Assembly (NCBI RefSeq): GCF_029193575.1
Contig: NZ_JARGCS010000056.1
Span: forward strand, 496,001 to 560,000
Source: Pseudomonas entomophila
GTDB taxonomy: Bacteria; Pseudomonadota; Gammaproteobacteria; Pseudomonadales; Pseudomonadaceae
DNA: 64,000 nt
Direction: 5' to 3'
Below are positions 43,063 through 50,981 of the stretch, piece by piece. The position numbers were made by a program, and so were the translations under genes. The notes below the pieces were generated by a model. The model had not been told where the DNA came from. It worked only from the letters and a program-made list of their open reading frames with translations, and made no database searches. The first letter of the stretch is position 1, and the number at the start of each line of letters is the position of its first letter.

Positions 43063-46000
43063 CAGATAGATTTCCTCATCTGTCTTGTGATTGGTCCATT
43101 GGTTTTGACGTCATTAAAAACTCGAGCGGCTGCACGCTCTACTGCTTGGTCACACATGGCGGCCATCGTCGACAATGTTCTTTCACTGACGTCACCATTG
43201 ACGTTGAAGGTTTGATTGACGGTGAGTGCCTGGCCGGACCCAAGAGAACCTGCTCCGCTCTGCTGGATATCGCTCAGGGTGCGATCCAGCTTGGCGCTGG
43301 TGTTCGCCGTGGTTACCCGCTCGCCCTTCTGCAGCAACCAGGTGCCCTCGCGCGGGACGCTGTCGATACCGTCATGCGCCATGCCGACTAGCGACAGGCT
43401 GCTGGCCAGCGCCGTGGTGCTGGAGATTGCAGCAGCAGCCGGGGCGGCGTTGGCACCGAACGAAGCCAGGGAAGCCATGGCAGCCGCTGGAGCGTAGGCT
43501 GCAGCCATTGCGGTACCAGTAGCCGCCGCCAGCGCAGCCGAGGAGGCCGCAGCCGTGTCGCCGATCGCTGCGTTGACCGCCATCTGCAGGCCCACCTTCA
43601 CAAGCATGTGCACCAGATCGTTGGCGATCCCCTCGGCGAAGTCGTTGAAGTTGAATTTGCCGGTTTTCACGAAGTTGACCGTCTGATCCTCCAGACTGCG
43701 CAGGGTGTTGCTGGTGACGCTGTACATCTGCGAATTCAGATCTTTGGCGCTGTCGGCGTAGTCCTGCCAAGCATCCTTGGCGCCGCTGAGCCAGTCGCCC
43801 TGCAGTTCATCCTGCTTGCGGTAGTAGTCCTCCTGGATCTGCATCCGCTCGGCCATGGCATCCCGCAGCAGGGCTGTTTCCTTGTCGTACCGCGCCTTGG
43901 CATCAGGATCGCCCAGCAGGTCCGCTTCCTTGTACTGCTTGTAGAGCTCGTTGCGCTGCTTCGCGAAGTCCTGCTCGATCGCCAGGTTCTCCCGCATCCG
44001 CGAGCGCAGCTTCTCACCCTGGCCAGCGCCAGCGATCTCCAGCTCGAAGCCCTGGCGGACGATGGTGTTGCTGTCCTTGAGGTTGGCCGCGTAGGTGGCC
44101 AGCTTCAGGTCTTCCTGGTTCTGCTTCTGCAGCTTGATCTTGGCGTCTAGCTCGGCTGCCAGGCCTTCCAGCACCTTCTGGCGCTCGGCGCTGACCCCCT
44201 TGAGCTTGCCGGTCTCCAGCTCGAAGGCCAACTTGGCCACCTCGGTAGCCTTGCCCTGCTTGCCGATGGTTTCGTCGATAAGGGCGATCTGGCGGCGGTA
44301 GCCTTCCTCGGCGTCCACACCGCGCTTCTTCAGTGCTTCCGCTGCTGATTTGGCCCTCGACTTGGCGTCTTCCTCGGCCTTCTTAGTCGCCTCGGCTGCT
44401 TTATTTGCTGCGTCAGCTCGACGCTGCTCCGCAACCAGCAGTTCGCCCTCGCCGTCCTTTAATCCATCGACCAGGCCCGCCTTGATCTTTGCTTCAAGCT
44501 TATCTGCCTCGGTGCGCTTTCCGGCGAGGACAAGCTGCTCCCTGATCTTCTTGGAAAGATCCTCATAAACCTTGGATCGCTCGGGAACCGTGTTTGCGTT
44601 CGTCGACGCTGCAGCAGTGTTGGCGTTGAACTCATCGGTGAGGCGCTTGACTAGGCTGGCGGCATAGGACGCTTTCTCGCCGGCCTCAGCAACTGCGCCC
44701 GACTGTGCCACCCAAGCCTGCAGAGCCTCCGGCTTGAGGCGGAAACGCCGCGACAGGTCTTCAATGACCACAGACAGTGGCTGCCCTGCCGCGTAAGCCT
44801 CGTCGAACTCTTTCTTGATTCGGGGGAAGAGCGAACTGCCCAGGTCACGGTTCACTCGCCTCATCAGCGTGCTGTAGGCGTCTGCCTGGTCCCGGGTGGC
44901 TTGCTCGAAATCGGCCGTGTACTCAGCGAGCTGTGCTGCCTTTTGATCGCGCCCAAGCGTCCTGAACTTTTCGGCCAGCTCATCAAGTGGCCTACTGACG
45001 TCAATGAGCGACTTCCGCGCATCGTCCGTTTTCATTGTGAAGTAGGTCAGGGCTGTACCAGCTGCAATCAATACCCCTGCAGGGCCGCCAAGAAGTGCCA
45101 TCGACGCAGATGCCGCCCTGGCTGTAACACTCATTGCGGTAATGCCGGCGGCGGTCGTCCTGCTTACGCCGGCCATTGTGGCGAGGGTTGCCTGATAACG
45201 AGCCGTGTCGTACTGGACCCGAACAAAGGAGGCAGCCGCAGTAGCAGCTGCGGCTGCGAGACGTACGGAAAGCACCCCAGCTAAGACAACTGCGGCCTTG
45301 GCTGTCGCCTCCAGGGCAACTTTTGCTTCAGGCGACCCAAGAACCTTGTTGAGCACCTCAACCACATCCTTGGCTGCGGTCAAGCTGCCCTCTCCAGTCA
45401 GCAGGCCAGAGATTGTGTTTTGCAGGGCCTCCATTGCTCCGCCGAAAGTATCCCGAGCAGCCGCAGCGGCGCCGCCATAGGACTCTTCAAGCGACTGAAG
45501 AAGATGCCCTGAGCGCCCGCGACGTTCCCTGTAGACTCCATCGCCAGGACCATCTTCTTCTGCTCATCAGTGAAGCGGAAACCTTGCTTACTGAGGGCGG
45601 TGAGGCCTTTGGACGGCACGTCCAGAGCTCTGCCAATAGTTTCCGCTGCGTCTTTAACCGAAACTCCTGTACGTGCAGCCATGTCGGCTGCAGCTTGGAG
45701 CGCCCGGTTGAACTGATTACCGACCACTCCAGAGAATGCGAGAAGAGTGGTTTGCGCTTGATTGATATCGCCGCCAGAGAACGTGGTCGCCTTCTCCATG
45801 GCATCGGCCATGTCATTCAGTTGGTCTCGATTGAAACCAGCGGACTGACCAGTTGAACGAAGGACGGCGCTCAGTTGCGCCTGTTCCTTCTCCGCATTTC
45901 GGGTTTCTGTGACAAATCTCCCGAAAATGCTTGCGACGGACAGACCCGCGACCACTCCAGCAGCAACCTCACCCAAAGCGCTCCAGGCAAACTTTGCCTG

Positions 46001-46129
46001 ATTGGCAGCCTCAACCATCTCTTTAGAAGACTTCTTGGCTGCGCGGCCTGCTTGATCTATTGGCCCAGTAAAACCGCCAATCCGGGCAATTAGATCAAGG
46101 GTGAGCGTGCCAAGGGATTGCGTAGCCAT
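43062..46129 (-). pseudogene. Prophage tail tape-measure protein, interrupted by a frameshift
   Basis: The N-terminal part (from 46129, MATQSLGTLTLDLIARIGGFTGPIDQAGRAAKK) and the long C-terminal part (from about 45480 down to 43062) are in different frames. The N-terminal frame runs past the junction to 45398; the junction lies near 45490-45510, where the encoded GIFFSRLKS should read about GIFLQSLEESYGGA. The total length is 3068 nt, one short of 1023 codons, so a single-base deletion explains it. The intact product would be about 1022 residues: TMP_2-type N-terminus, hydrophobic centre near 45000-45300, long coiled coils (TEADKLEAKIKAGL) and a C-terminal block with WLLQKGERVTTANTSAKLD. A sequencing error is possible. 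Confidence 0.85.
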
Positions 46130-46139
46130 GGTGGCCTCC

Positions 46140-46304
46140 GGTGTTAAAGCGTTAACACCTTTAACACCGGCTTTAACAGATTTTAACACCTCGCCTTTAA
46201 CACCCTGGTAGGCGCCTTAGTGGTCGCAGCCCTTTGGTTGCGGGGCTTGCAGGGTAGGTGGTGGGGTCGTTTTGCTGTTAACAGGTGTTAAAGGGGGTGT
46301 TAAC
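46140..46304. repeat. TTTAACACC iteron cluster upstream of the tape-measure gene
   Basis: The 8-9-bp motif TTAACACC occurs at 46152-46159, 46160-46168, 46182-46190 and 46196-46204 in one orientation, with a partial copy at 46172, and as the complement GGTGTTAA(A/C) at 46140-46148, 46284-46292 and 46296-46304; TGTTAACA lies at 46276-46283. The left group directly abuts the tape-measure ribosome site. It may be a binding array for an island or helper-phage regulator, or an origin. Confidence 0.7.
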
Positions 46305-46496
46305 AAAAATCTGTAGGGGGGAAAAAATCTGCGAATGAGTTGGGCGCGGTGTCCGAGCGCGAAGGGTTTTGAGATCGAACCTACCCCCCACCCATTCGGG
46401 GCCTGCCGCCGCTCGCTTATGAACTGCCCCTGTGGAGCGCGAGCGCGCAGGCTGTCGCGGTTGTTGAGGACACTCACGACTTGTCCTGTGCATTGA
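46305..46496. other. Unassigned island segment
   Basis: Together with the iteron region this makes a 367-nt gap between the tape-measure and coiled-coil genes. A weak leftward frame (46477 to 46217, 86 codons) crosses the repeats, but its content (RFLLTPPLTPVNS from the repeats) does not look like a conserved protein. No gene is called. Confidence 0.4.
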
Positions 46497-46664
46497 TCAA
46501 CCGGCTGTGAGCTGGGCCACCAGGGCCTCCAGCTTCGCCACCCGGTCTTGTAGGTCTTCGATCAGGTCGAGGCTGTCACCCGCGCTCTTGTCGATGCGGT
46601 CCAGCCTGGGCTTGAGGCCTTGTGCCAGCCCCTTGGCCAGCATTTCCATATCCTTGGTTTCCAT
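46497..46664 (-). CDS. Small coiled-coil protein next to the capsid gene
   Basis: A 55-residue protein (METKDMEMLAKGLAQGLKP start) rich in Leu and Ile at heptad spacing: LDRIDKSAGDSLDLIEDLQ and RVAKLEALVAQLTAG. It begins 6 nt after the capsid stop on the same strand. Size and coiled coil suggest a scaffold-like or head-completion factor, but this is a guess from position. It is shorter than most automatic gene callers accept, hence easily missed. Confidence 0.6.
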   Translation of the reverse strand: METKDMEMLAKGLAQGLKPRLDRIDKSAGDSLDLIEDLQDRVAKLEALVAQLTAG

Positions 46665-46669
46665 GGCGA

Positions 46670-47641
46670 TTACCAGGTGGCACCAGTCAGCAGCGCCACA
46701 GCGCCAGCACGGGCCACTTCCCAGTTCAGGTGGCGCACCACCTTGATGGCGCTCAGGTTCTCCATGTACAGGTTGAGCGGCTGGCCATCGCTATCGATCA
46801 GCGTGGCTTGGTCGGTGGTGTCCATGATCACGCCGTCATCAGCCAGCAGCACACCAGCAGCGTCCACCAGCACCACCGTGCCAGGCTGGACGGTCGAGGA
46901 GGTGACTTGCGGGATGCCGCCGATATCGCCGCCCAGGGCGCCAGCACCGAGGAAGCCAGCAGCATTCAGGCTGACCCCTGCCTCGGGTGAGGTGATGAAT
47001 ACAGCCGTCTCCAGATCGCCCTGGAACGCATCGAGCAGCGCAGCAATGTCTTTGGCTGCATTGCCGGTACCGGGGATGGGGGTAATGCCGTGAGTGATCG
47101 ATGCCGGGGATACGCCAGCAGCACCAGCGTTGGTCGGGTCGATGAAGCTGGAACCCTCCAGGGCAGCGATGCCACGCACCAGCTCACGGCTAACCGCTGA
47201 CTCGAAGGTGGCGCCAGTGCCTTTCAGCAGCTCGGTGGTCATCACGACGATACCGGCCAGCTTGCGGTCTACCAGCTTGCTGCGCTCGAAGCTGCCAGAG
47301 GCAACTTGAATAGGGCCGCCCTCACTCACCCAGGTGGCCACCGGGGCCGCTTGCTGGGTCAGGATGGGGGTGTGGAAGGGTACGGTGCGGAAGCCCACAG
47401 CCGCCTGAATCTTGCCGAGCAAGGAGCGCGCCTTGACGATCTCCACGAACGCCCGACCGGCAGCGCGGAAATCAGGGTCGTCGCCAAGGTTGCCGCTGGC
47501 CATCGCATCCTTCTGCAGCAGCTTCACGGTGGCGTTGTCAGGGCCTAGGTGGGCTTTGGCATAGCCCAGGGCAAGCATGGGGTCACCACCGCCTACTGCC
47601 TTGGCCATCACGTAACGGGTGTAATCTCGGGGGTCTCGCAT
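46670..47641 (-). CDS. HK97-fold phage major capsid protein
   Basis: A 323-residue capsid protein starting MRDPRDYTRYVMAKAVGGGD. The N-terminal arm is followed by the HK97-fold landmarks FRTVPFHTPILTQQAAPVATWVSEGGP, KLVDRKLAGIVVMTTELLKG (E-loop and spine helix region), GIAALEGSSFIDPTNAG and TAVFITSPEAGVSLN, ending NLYMENLSAIKVVRHLNWEVARAGAVALLTG. The 100-residue cleavable delta domain seen in HK97 is absent, and no protease gene adjoins, so assembly would rely on another scaffold or on a helper phage. Confidence 0.85.
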   Translation of the reverse strand: MRDPRDYTRYVMAKAVGGGDPMLALGYAKAHLGPDNATVKLLQKDAMASGNLGDDPDFRAAGRAFVEIVKARSLLGKIQAAVGFRTVPFHTPILTQQAAPVATWVSEGGPIQVASGSFERSKLVDRKLAGIVVMTTELLKGTGATFESAVSRELVRGIAALEGSSFIDPTNAGAAGVSPASITHGITPIPGTGNAAKDIAALLDAFQGDLETAVFITSPEAGVSLNAAGFLGAGALGGDIGGIPQVTSSTVQPGTVVLVDAAGVLLADDGVIMDTTDQATLIDSDGQPLNLYMENLSAIKVVRHLNWEVARAGAVALLTGATW

Positions 47642-47718
47642 TGTCTGTGCCTCATGGGTCGATGGGCACAGCTTGGGGCGCTGGAACCGCCTAATCCATG
47701 GCGGCTCGTTGCGCGGAT

Positions 47719-47982
47719 TCACGCATCGCAGTAGCCGTTCTCGATGTACAGCGCCAGGTCGCTCAGTCGGTAGCGCCAGCGGTTGCCCACCTGGCGCCGA
47801 GGTATGCGGCAAGTACCCTCGGTGCGCTGAGCGCGAAGCGTGCCAGGACGGTAGCCCAGCAGGCGTTCGGCGTCAGTCTCGACCACGGAACGGTCGCCAG
47901 CCAGCACCAGCTCCCATTCGCGGCAGGACGCTGCCAGCAGAGCCTCGGTGGCAGACACGCGATCCTCCATCCTGTCAGCCAT
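47719..47982 (-). CDS. Small helix-turn-helix protein (AlpA/MerR-like)
   Basis: An 87-residue protein with an MerR-like DNA-binding pattern: ETDAERLLGYRPGTLRAQRTEGTCRIPRRQVGNRWRYRLSDLALYIENG, the R-W-RYRLSDL end being typical of excisionase/AlpA-type winged helices. It lies 77 nt upstream of the capsid gene on the same strand. It could activate the structural genes, as AlpA-like and Ogr-like regulators do in satellites. The start is MADRMEDRV or the second Met; a GGAGG-like site is upstream. Confidence 0.65.
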   Translation of the reverse strand: MADRMEDRVSATEALLAASCREWELVLAGDRSVVETDAERLLGYRPGTLRAQRTEGTCRIPRRQVGNRWRYRLSDLALYIENGYCDA

Positions 47983-48427
47983 TCGAATCCTCCATTATCA
48001 CTAATTCGTTAAGGTGCCCGCACGCCAGCAACGGCGCGGCCTCGGGCGATTTATGCGGGATTTCCAATAAGGCGCAGGTAAGGCGCGAATCCTCTCTTAT
48101 GGTTGATCCGCGCAAAGCACTGCAAGCCTTGCCAAGCGCGGGCTCTGCTGAAATGCAGAAGAATTCCGATCTAACGCGGGTCAAGCTGTGCGCCGGGATG
48201 AACCGCTTCGGATCAAGCGGAATCCTCTGCGTTTCTACCCTCCTTCTACCTCGCGCCAGCCATGCCGATTCGGACCTGTTGAGCCGAATCGGACCAAAAC
48301 GTCTGCCTCGACAATCCACTGTGGCGTTACCGACACACTGTGGCGCGCACGCCACGGTGGACGATGGCTCGCTGCGGCCTCGGCGAGCACTCGACGAATG
48401 CACCCCGGCACCATATGCCGCCCTGCA
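47983..48427. other. Unassigned island segment, possibly decayed coding DNA
   Basis: 445 nt with several short overlapping frames on both strands and none clearly superior. On the minus strand a frame from 48465 to 48235 (VPGCIRRVLAEAAASHRPPWRARHSVS) could be the continuation of the 48712 gene in another frame, suggesting a frameshifted relic. I call no gene. Confidence 0.35.
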
Positions 48428-48712
48428 TCATCTGCACCCCGTGCCGTGAGATGCACCCCGTTCACTGGGCTCCAGGCAATCCATGGCCAGCTGCCTGGGC
48501 ACGTTGTCGACGATCAGCTGCAGGTGGCCGACCATCGTGCTGGCTTGGGCGGCGAGCAGTTGCGGCTTCACGAACACTGCGCACTTTCGGCAGCAACCGG
48601 CGGTAGTCCACGGAAGCCAATCGAACACCAGAAACGTGTAACCGCCCGCTCGCTTGCAACCGGCATCGGCCAGCGATCTGCACCGGGCTTGCTTTGCTGT
48701 AACTCGGCTCAT
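48428..48712 (-). CDS. Hypothetical protein, possibly truncated
   Basis: A 94-residue frame (start MSRVTAKQARCRSLADAGCK, AGGGA site upstream) with six cysteines in the first half (GCCRKCAVFV) and a helical stretch (QLLAAQASTMVGHLQLIVDNVPRQLA). It is preceded by the iteron cluster. The end may be produced by a frameshift, since a similar-looking frame follows downstream. No known domain. Confidence 0.4.
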   Translation of the reverse strand: MSRVTAKQARCRSLADAGCKRAGGYTFLVFDWLPWTTAGCCRKCAVFVKPQLLAAQASTMVGHLQLIVDNVPRQLAMDCLEPSERGASHGTGCR

Positions 48713-48748
48713 TTCAAATCCCTGTGGTGGTAATAGTTATAAAGGGGC

Positions 48749-48880
48749 TCAATTTTTGAAGCTGGAACTACCTAAAACGGGCGGGTAAGGCTTCAAAAAT
48801 TGATGCGTTATTTGCCTTCAACAGCTCGAAAACCTCGGGAAGGCTTCAAAAAATCGCGCCTATGACTTCAAAAAATGAAG
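48749..48880. repeat. CTTCAAAAA iteron cluster, candidate replication origin
   Basis: A perfect 14-bp inverted repeat, TCAATTTTTGAAGC at 48749-48762 and GCTTCAAAAATTGA at 48790-48803, with related copies GCTTCAAAAAAT at 48843-48854 and CTTCAAAAAATGAAG at 48866-48880 (itself a short palindrome). It lies directly after the winged-helix gene, as in rep-ori modules of satellites and small plasmids. Origin function is inferred. Confidence 0.6.
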
Positions 48881-48890
48881 CTGGTAAACA

Positions 48891-49295
48891 TCAGCCAGCC
48901 AGCCGCCGCGACGCGGTGTTCGTCGGGCCGATCTCCAACCCTTTCCCCGGGCATTCGTGTATTGGCAACCAGGTCAACGCATACAGTGCGCACCTGGCCC
49001 CTTCCCGCCCCTTCATGTTCGTTCTGCTCTTCACGATCAGGTTTCGCTCCTGCAGGCCTTGCAGCGATTTGGCGAGCGTTCCTTCGGCCATGCCGCCCCG
49101 CTCCTCCATCATCGAGTGCGTGGCTGCCAGATCGCCGTTGTTGTTCCCGCGGTACTGCGAGAGCAGCAGCATGAAAACGCGCAGCTCCGAACCGGTCATA
49201 GTCGTGAAGTCGGGGTGTTCACCCAGCAGCCTGGGGATCATGTACGCGCCACGACCTCCCCAATCCGAGTCGCGGCGGGTCTTCCTCTTGGCCAT
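48891..49295 (-). CDS. Winged-helix protein, replication-module-like
   Basis: A 134-residue basic protein (MAKRKTRRDSDWGGRG) with a predicted winged helix: TGSELRVFMLLLSQYRGNNNGDLAATHSMMEERGGMAEGTLAKSLQGLQERNLIVKSR. This pattern recurs in proteins of Pseudomonas and Xanthomonas islands and resembles plasmid/phage replication initiators (DnaD/RepA-like wHTH). It is fourth in the coupled excisionase operon (its first base is the last base of the preceding gene) and is followed by iterons, both fitting an initiator. The reading as initiator remains inference. Confidence 0.65.
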   Translation of the reverse strand: MAKRKTRRDSDWGGRGAYMIPRLLGEHPDFTTMTGSELRVFMLLLSQYRGNNNGDLAATHSMMEERGGMAEGTLAKSLQGLQERNLIVKSRTNMKGREGARCALYALTWLPIHECPGKGLEIGPTNTASRRLAG

Positions 49296-49612
49296 CAGGA
49301 CCTCGATTCAGCGCCATGCTTCCTCGGCTCGGACGCCCCGTAGGCGTAGCCGATATGCCGGTGGCGCCAGCAGAAGTTCTGTGAACCGAGCTTGACGTTC
49401 TCCAGCTGCGCGTAGAGGTCCTTCGATATCGGGTGCTGCTGACCCAAGGCCGGGATGATCAGCACCGCAAGAATCCGCTCTAGCTTCTTGAATGCCTCCC
49501 GCGCCTGGTTTTGGTGGAACACTTCGTAGTCGGCCAGGATGGCGGGCGAGAGGACTTCTCCCGTGCGGTAGTTATCCGTAAAGCCGTTGTGCTTGCTCTG
49601 CTGTTCTGTCAC
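49295..49612 (-). CDS. Hypothetical island protein
   Basis: A 105-residue protein, MTEQQSKHNGFTDNYRTGEVLSPAILADYEVFHQ, helical in the middle (AREAFKKLERILAVLIIPALG) and basic at the C-terminus. No recognised domain, signal peptide or transmembrane segment. It overlaps the preceding gene by 4 nt and touches the next, so the four genes from 50252 to 48891 are a single translation-coupled operon. Confidence 0.65.
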   Translation of the reverse strand: MTEQQSKHNGFTDNYRTGEVLSPAILADYEVFHQNQAREAFKKLERILAVLIIPALGQQHPISKDLYAQLENVKLGSQNFCWRHRHIGYAYGASEPRKHGAESRS

Positions 49613-50055
49613 GATGGATTCCTCTCGTTGGTGCCTACCAATGCGATTTCGCCGGAAAGGTGTTGGCGCACCTCCTCCTGCAACTGCTCTACTGACTCGG
49701 CGCAGGCCCCTACCTTGGGAACCCTGCGCCGGGTTACTTCCACCAGTACATCACCTGCCCAAACCTCTACCCTCACACCCTCTTCCTCGGTGTGGATGCA
49801 ACGGCGCTTGCCGAACAATGCGCTGTTGGTATCGATGCAGGCCGCCGCCCATTCGCCGTGATCCCCTTGGGTGCCCACAGCCTGGCCCTTCACCCAGTCC
49901 GGAAGCTGGCCACGGGCGCGCATCTCATTGAGCATCGTCCACCAGCGGCACGCGTGAGCGCGTTCAGCCTCGATCAAATCAGCCAGGATCTCGCGCTGCT
50001 CGGCACTCAACTTGAGAACCGCCAACTCCGGTACCGCGTCGATTTCGTGCCTCAT
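49609..50055 (-). CDS. Hypothetical island protein
   Basis: A 148-residue protein starting MRHEIDAVPELAVLKLSAEQREILADLIEAERAHACRWW. A helical N-terminal half precedes a beta-rich segment (GVRVEVWAGDVLVEVTRRRVP) and a final helix (ESVEQLQEEVRQHLSG). AGGAGAA lies 8 nt before the ATG. Starts inside the excisionase stop. No known family. Confidence 0.65.
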   Translation of the reverse strand: MRHEIDAVPELAVLKLSAEQREILADLIEAERAHACRWWTMLNEMRARGQLPDWVKGQAVGTQGDHGEWAAACIDTNSALFGKRRCIHTEEEGVRVEVWAGDVLVEVTRRRVPKVGACAESVEQLQEEVRQHLSGEIALVGTNERNPS

Positions 50056-50252
50056 CTTCCGTTCTCCTGTGCCACTCGATTGATCCACGTCTCCAGCTCC
50101 CTCACCAAGATGAGTCGGCGCTTCCCGGACTTGAATGCCTGCAATTCGCCCTTGGCGATCGCGCTGTAGATAGCGCTGCGGCTGTGGCTGGTGAGGCGTG
50201 CTGCCTCATCAGGCCCAACAGCCAGCGGTTGAACGGTGGTTGCTTGCTCCAT
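50052..50252 (-). CDS. Putative excisionase (helix-turn-helix)
   Basis: A 66-residue protein with the compact excisionase/HTH_17 form: PLAVGPDEAARLTSHSRSAIYSAIAKGELQAFKSGKRRLILVRELETWINRVA. Such proteins bend DNA at att arms and direct excision or repress the integrase. The ATG at 50252 has GAGGA upstream; it is first of four overlapping genes and faces an operator-like region. Confidence 0.8.
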   Translation of the reverse strand: MEQATTVQPLAVGPDEAARLTSHSRSAIYSAIAKGELQAFKSGKRRLILVRELETWINRVAQENGR

Positions 50253-50429
50253 GAATCCTCCAGCGCGTGTAATGCAATGTTGTACATGTATGGCAAACCA
50301 TATCCGTGATGTACCGCCATGTCTACATTTTTTGCTAATGCGGTACATTGCAGTACATTTGACCACACGTATCGACACAGTTTTCTCTGTATGAGATGCT
50401 TGGGGGATTGACCGCACAGGAGATAAGGG
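50253..50429. promoter_or_regulatory. Divergent promoter/operator region of the excisionase operon and the RHH gene
   Basis: 177 nt rich in GTAC motifs. A perfect 9-bp inverted repeat, ATGTACCGC (50309-50317) and GCGGTACAT (50340-50348), is followed by a further AGTACATTT; TGTACATGTA lies at 50281-50290. The symmetry suggests control by a dimeric repressor, perhaps the RHH protein or the excisionase, acting as a lysis-lysogeny-like switch. Confidence 0.55.
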
Positions 50430-50981
50430 ATGGCAAAGGCGCAATCGAGCAGAACCAAGGCCGAGACCCTGTCTCTGCGCGTGGCTCCAGATTTGAAATT
50501 TGGACTGGACTTGCTATCGAGGCTTGAAGACCGCTCGCTAACCACTATCGTTGAACGATCTTTGCGCGACCTATTCCTTGTGAAGGAAATCAAGATTACG
50601 GAGTTCGGCGATACCAAGCTGGACCCCGAAAAATACCAGAGTGCTCATTTCGCCGAGCTTCTGATGTTTATATGGTCAGTGGACGGACCAACTAGACTAT
50701 TCAGAACCGCAATACTTTTCCCGTCCATCCTGTCTGTAAAGGACATGTCGCTATTCGATCTGATTTTCGGTGATCCGTACTTCAAGGGAACCGACAAAAT
50801 TGAGTTCGCCGCAGGGAATCATGCATATGAAACCCTATTCGATGAACTGGCAGGAAGATTCTGGAAAACGGGTGAAGGGATCGATCTTAAAAAGGTGCGA
50901 AGAAACTGGACCAAGATGAACGACTTGGTTGACTCAGCTATGGCAACCGGCCATTTTCCAGAGTCCTACGACTGGGACTGA
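50430..50981 (+). CDS. Ribbon-helix-helix N-terminal protein of unknown function
   Basis: A 183-residue protein. Residues 8-50 (KAETLSLRVAPDLKFGLDLLSRLEDRSLTTIVERSLRDLF) have the ribbon-helix-helix DNA-binding pattern; the C-terminal 120 residues (aromatic-rich, AHFAELLMFIWSVDGPTRLFRTAILFPS) match nothing I know. It is the only rightward gene of the island, divergent from the excisionase operon and ending at the integrase stop. Base composition is lower in G+C than its neighbours. It may be the island's master repressor with an added sensing domain, or a cargo function. Confidence 0.7.
   Translation: MAKAQSSRTKAETLSLRVAPDLKFGLDLLSRLEDRSLTTIVERSLRDLFLVKEIKITEFGDTKLDPEKYQSAHFAELLMFIWSVDGPTRLFRTAILFPSILSVKDMSLFDLIFGDPYFKGTDKIEFAAGNHAYETLFDELAGRFWKTGEGIDLKKVRRNWTKMNDLVDSAMATGHFPESYDWD

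Noticed and set aside
45398..45520. Programmed ribosomal frameshift in the tape-measure gene
   Set aside because: There is no slippery heptamer, and phage tail frameshifts occur in the chaperone genes before the tape measure, not within it; a simple deletion fits better.
46217..46477. 86-codon frame across the TTTAACACC repeats
   Set aside because: No ribosome site of note, proline/threonine-rich product derived from the repeats, no family.
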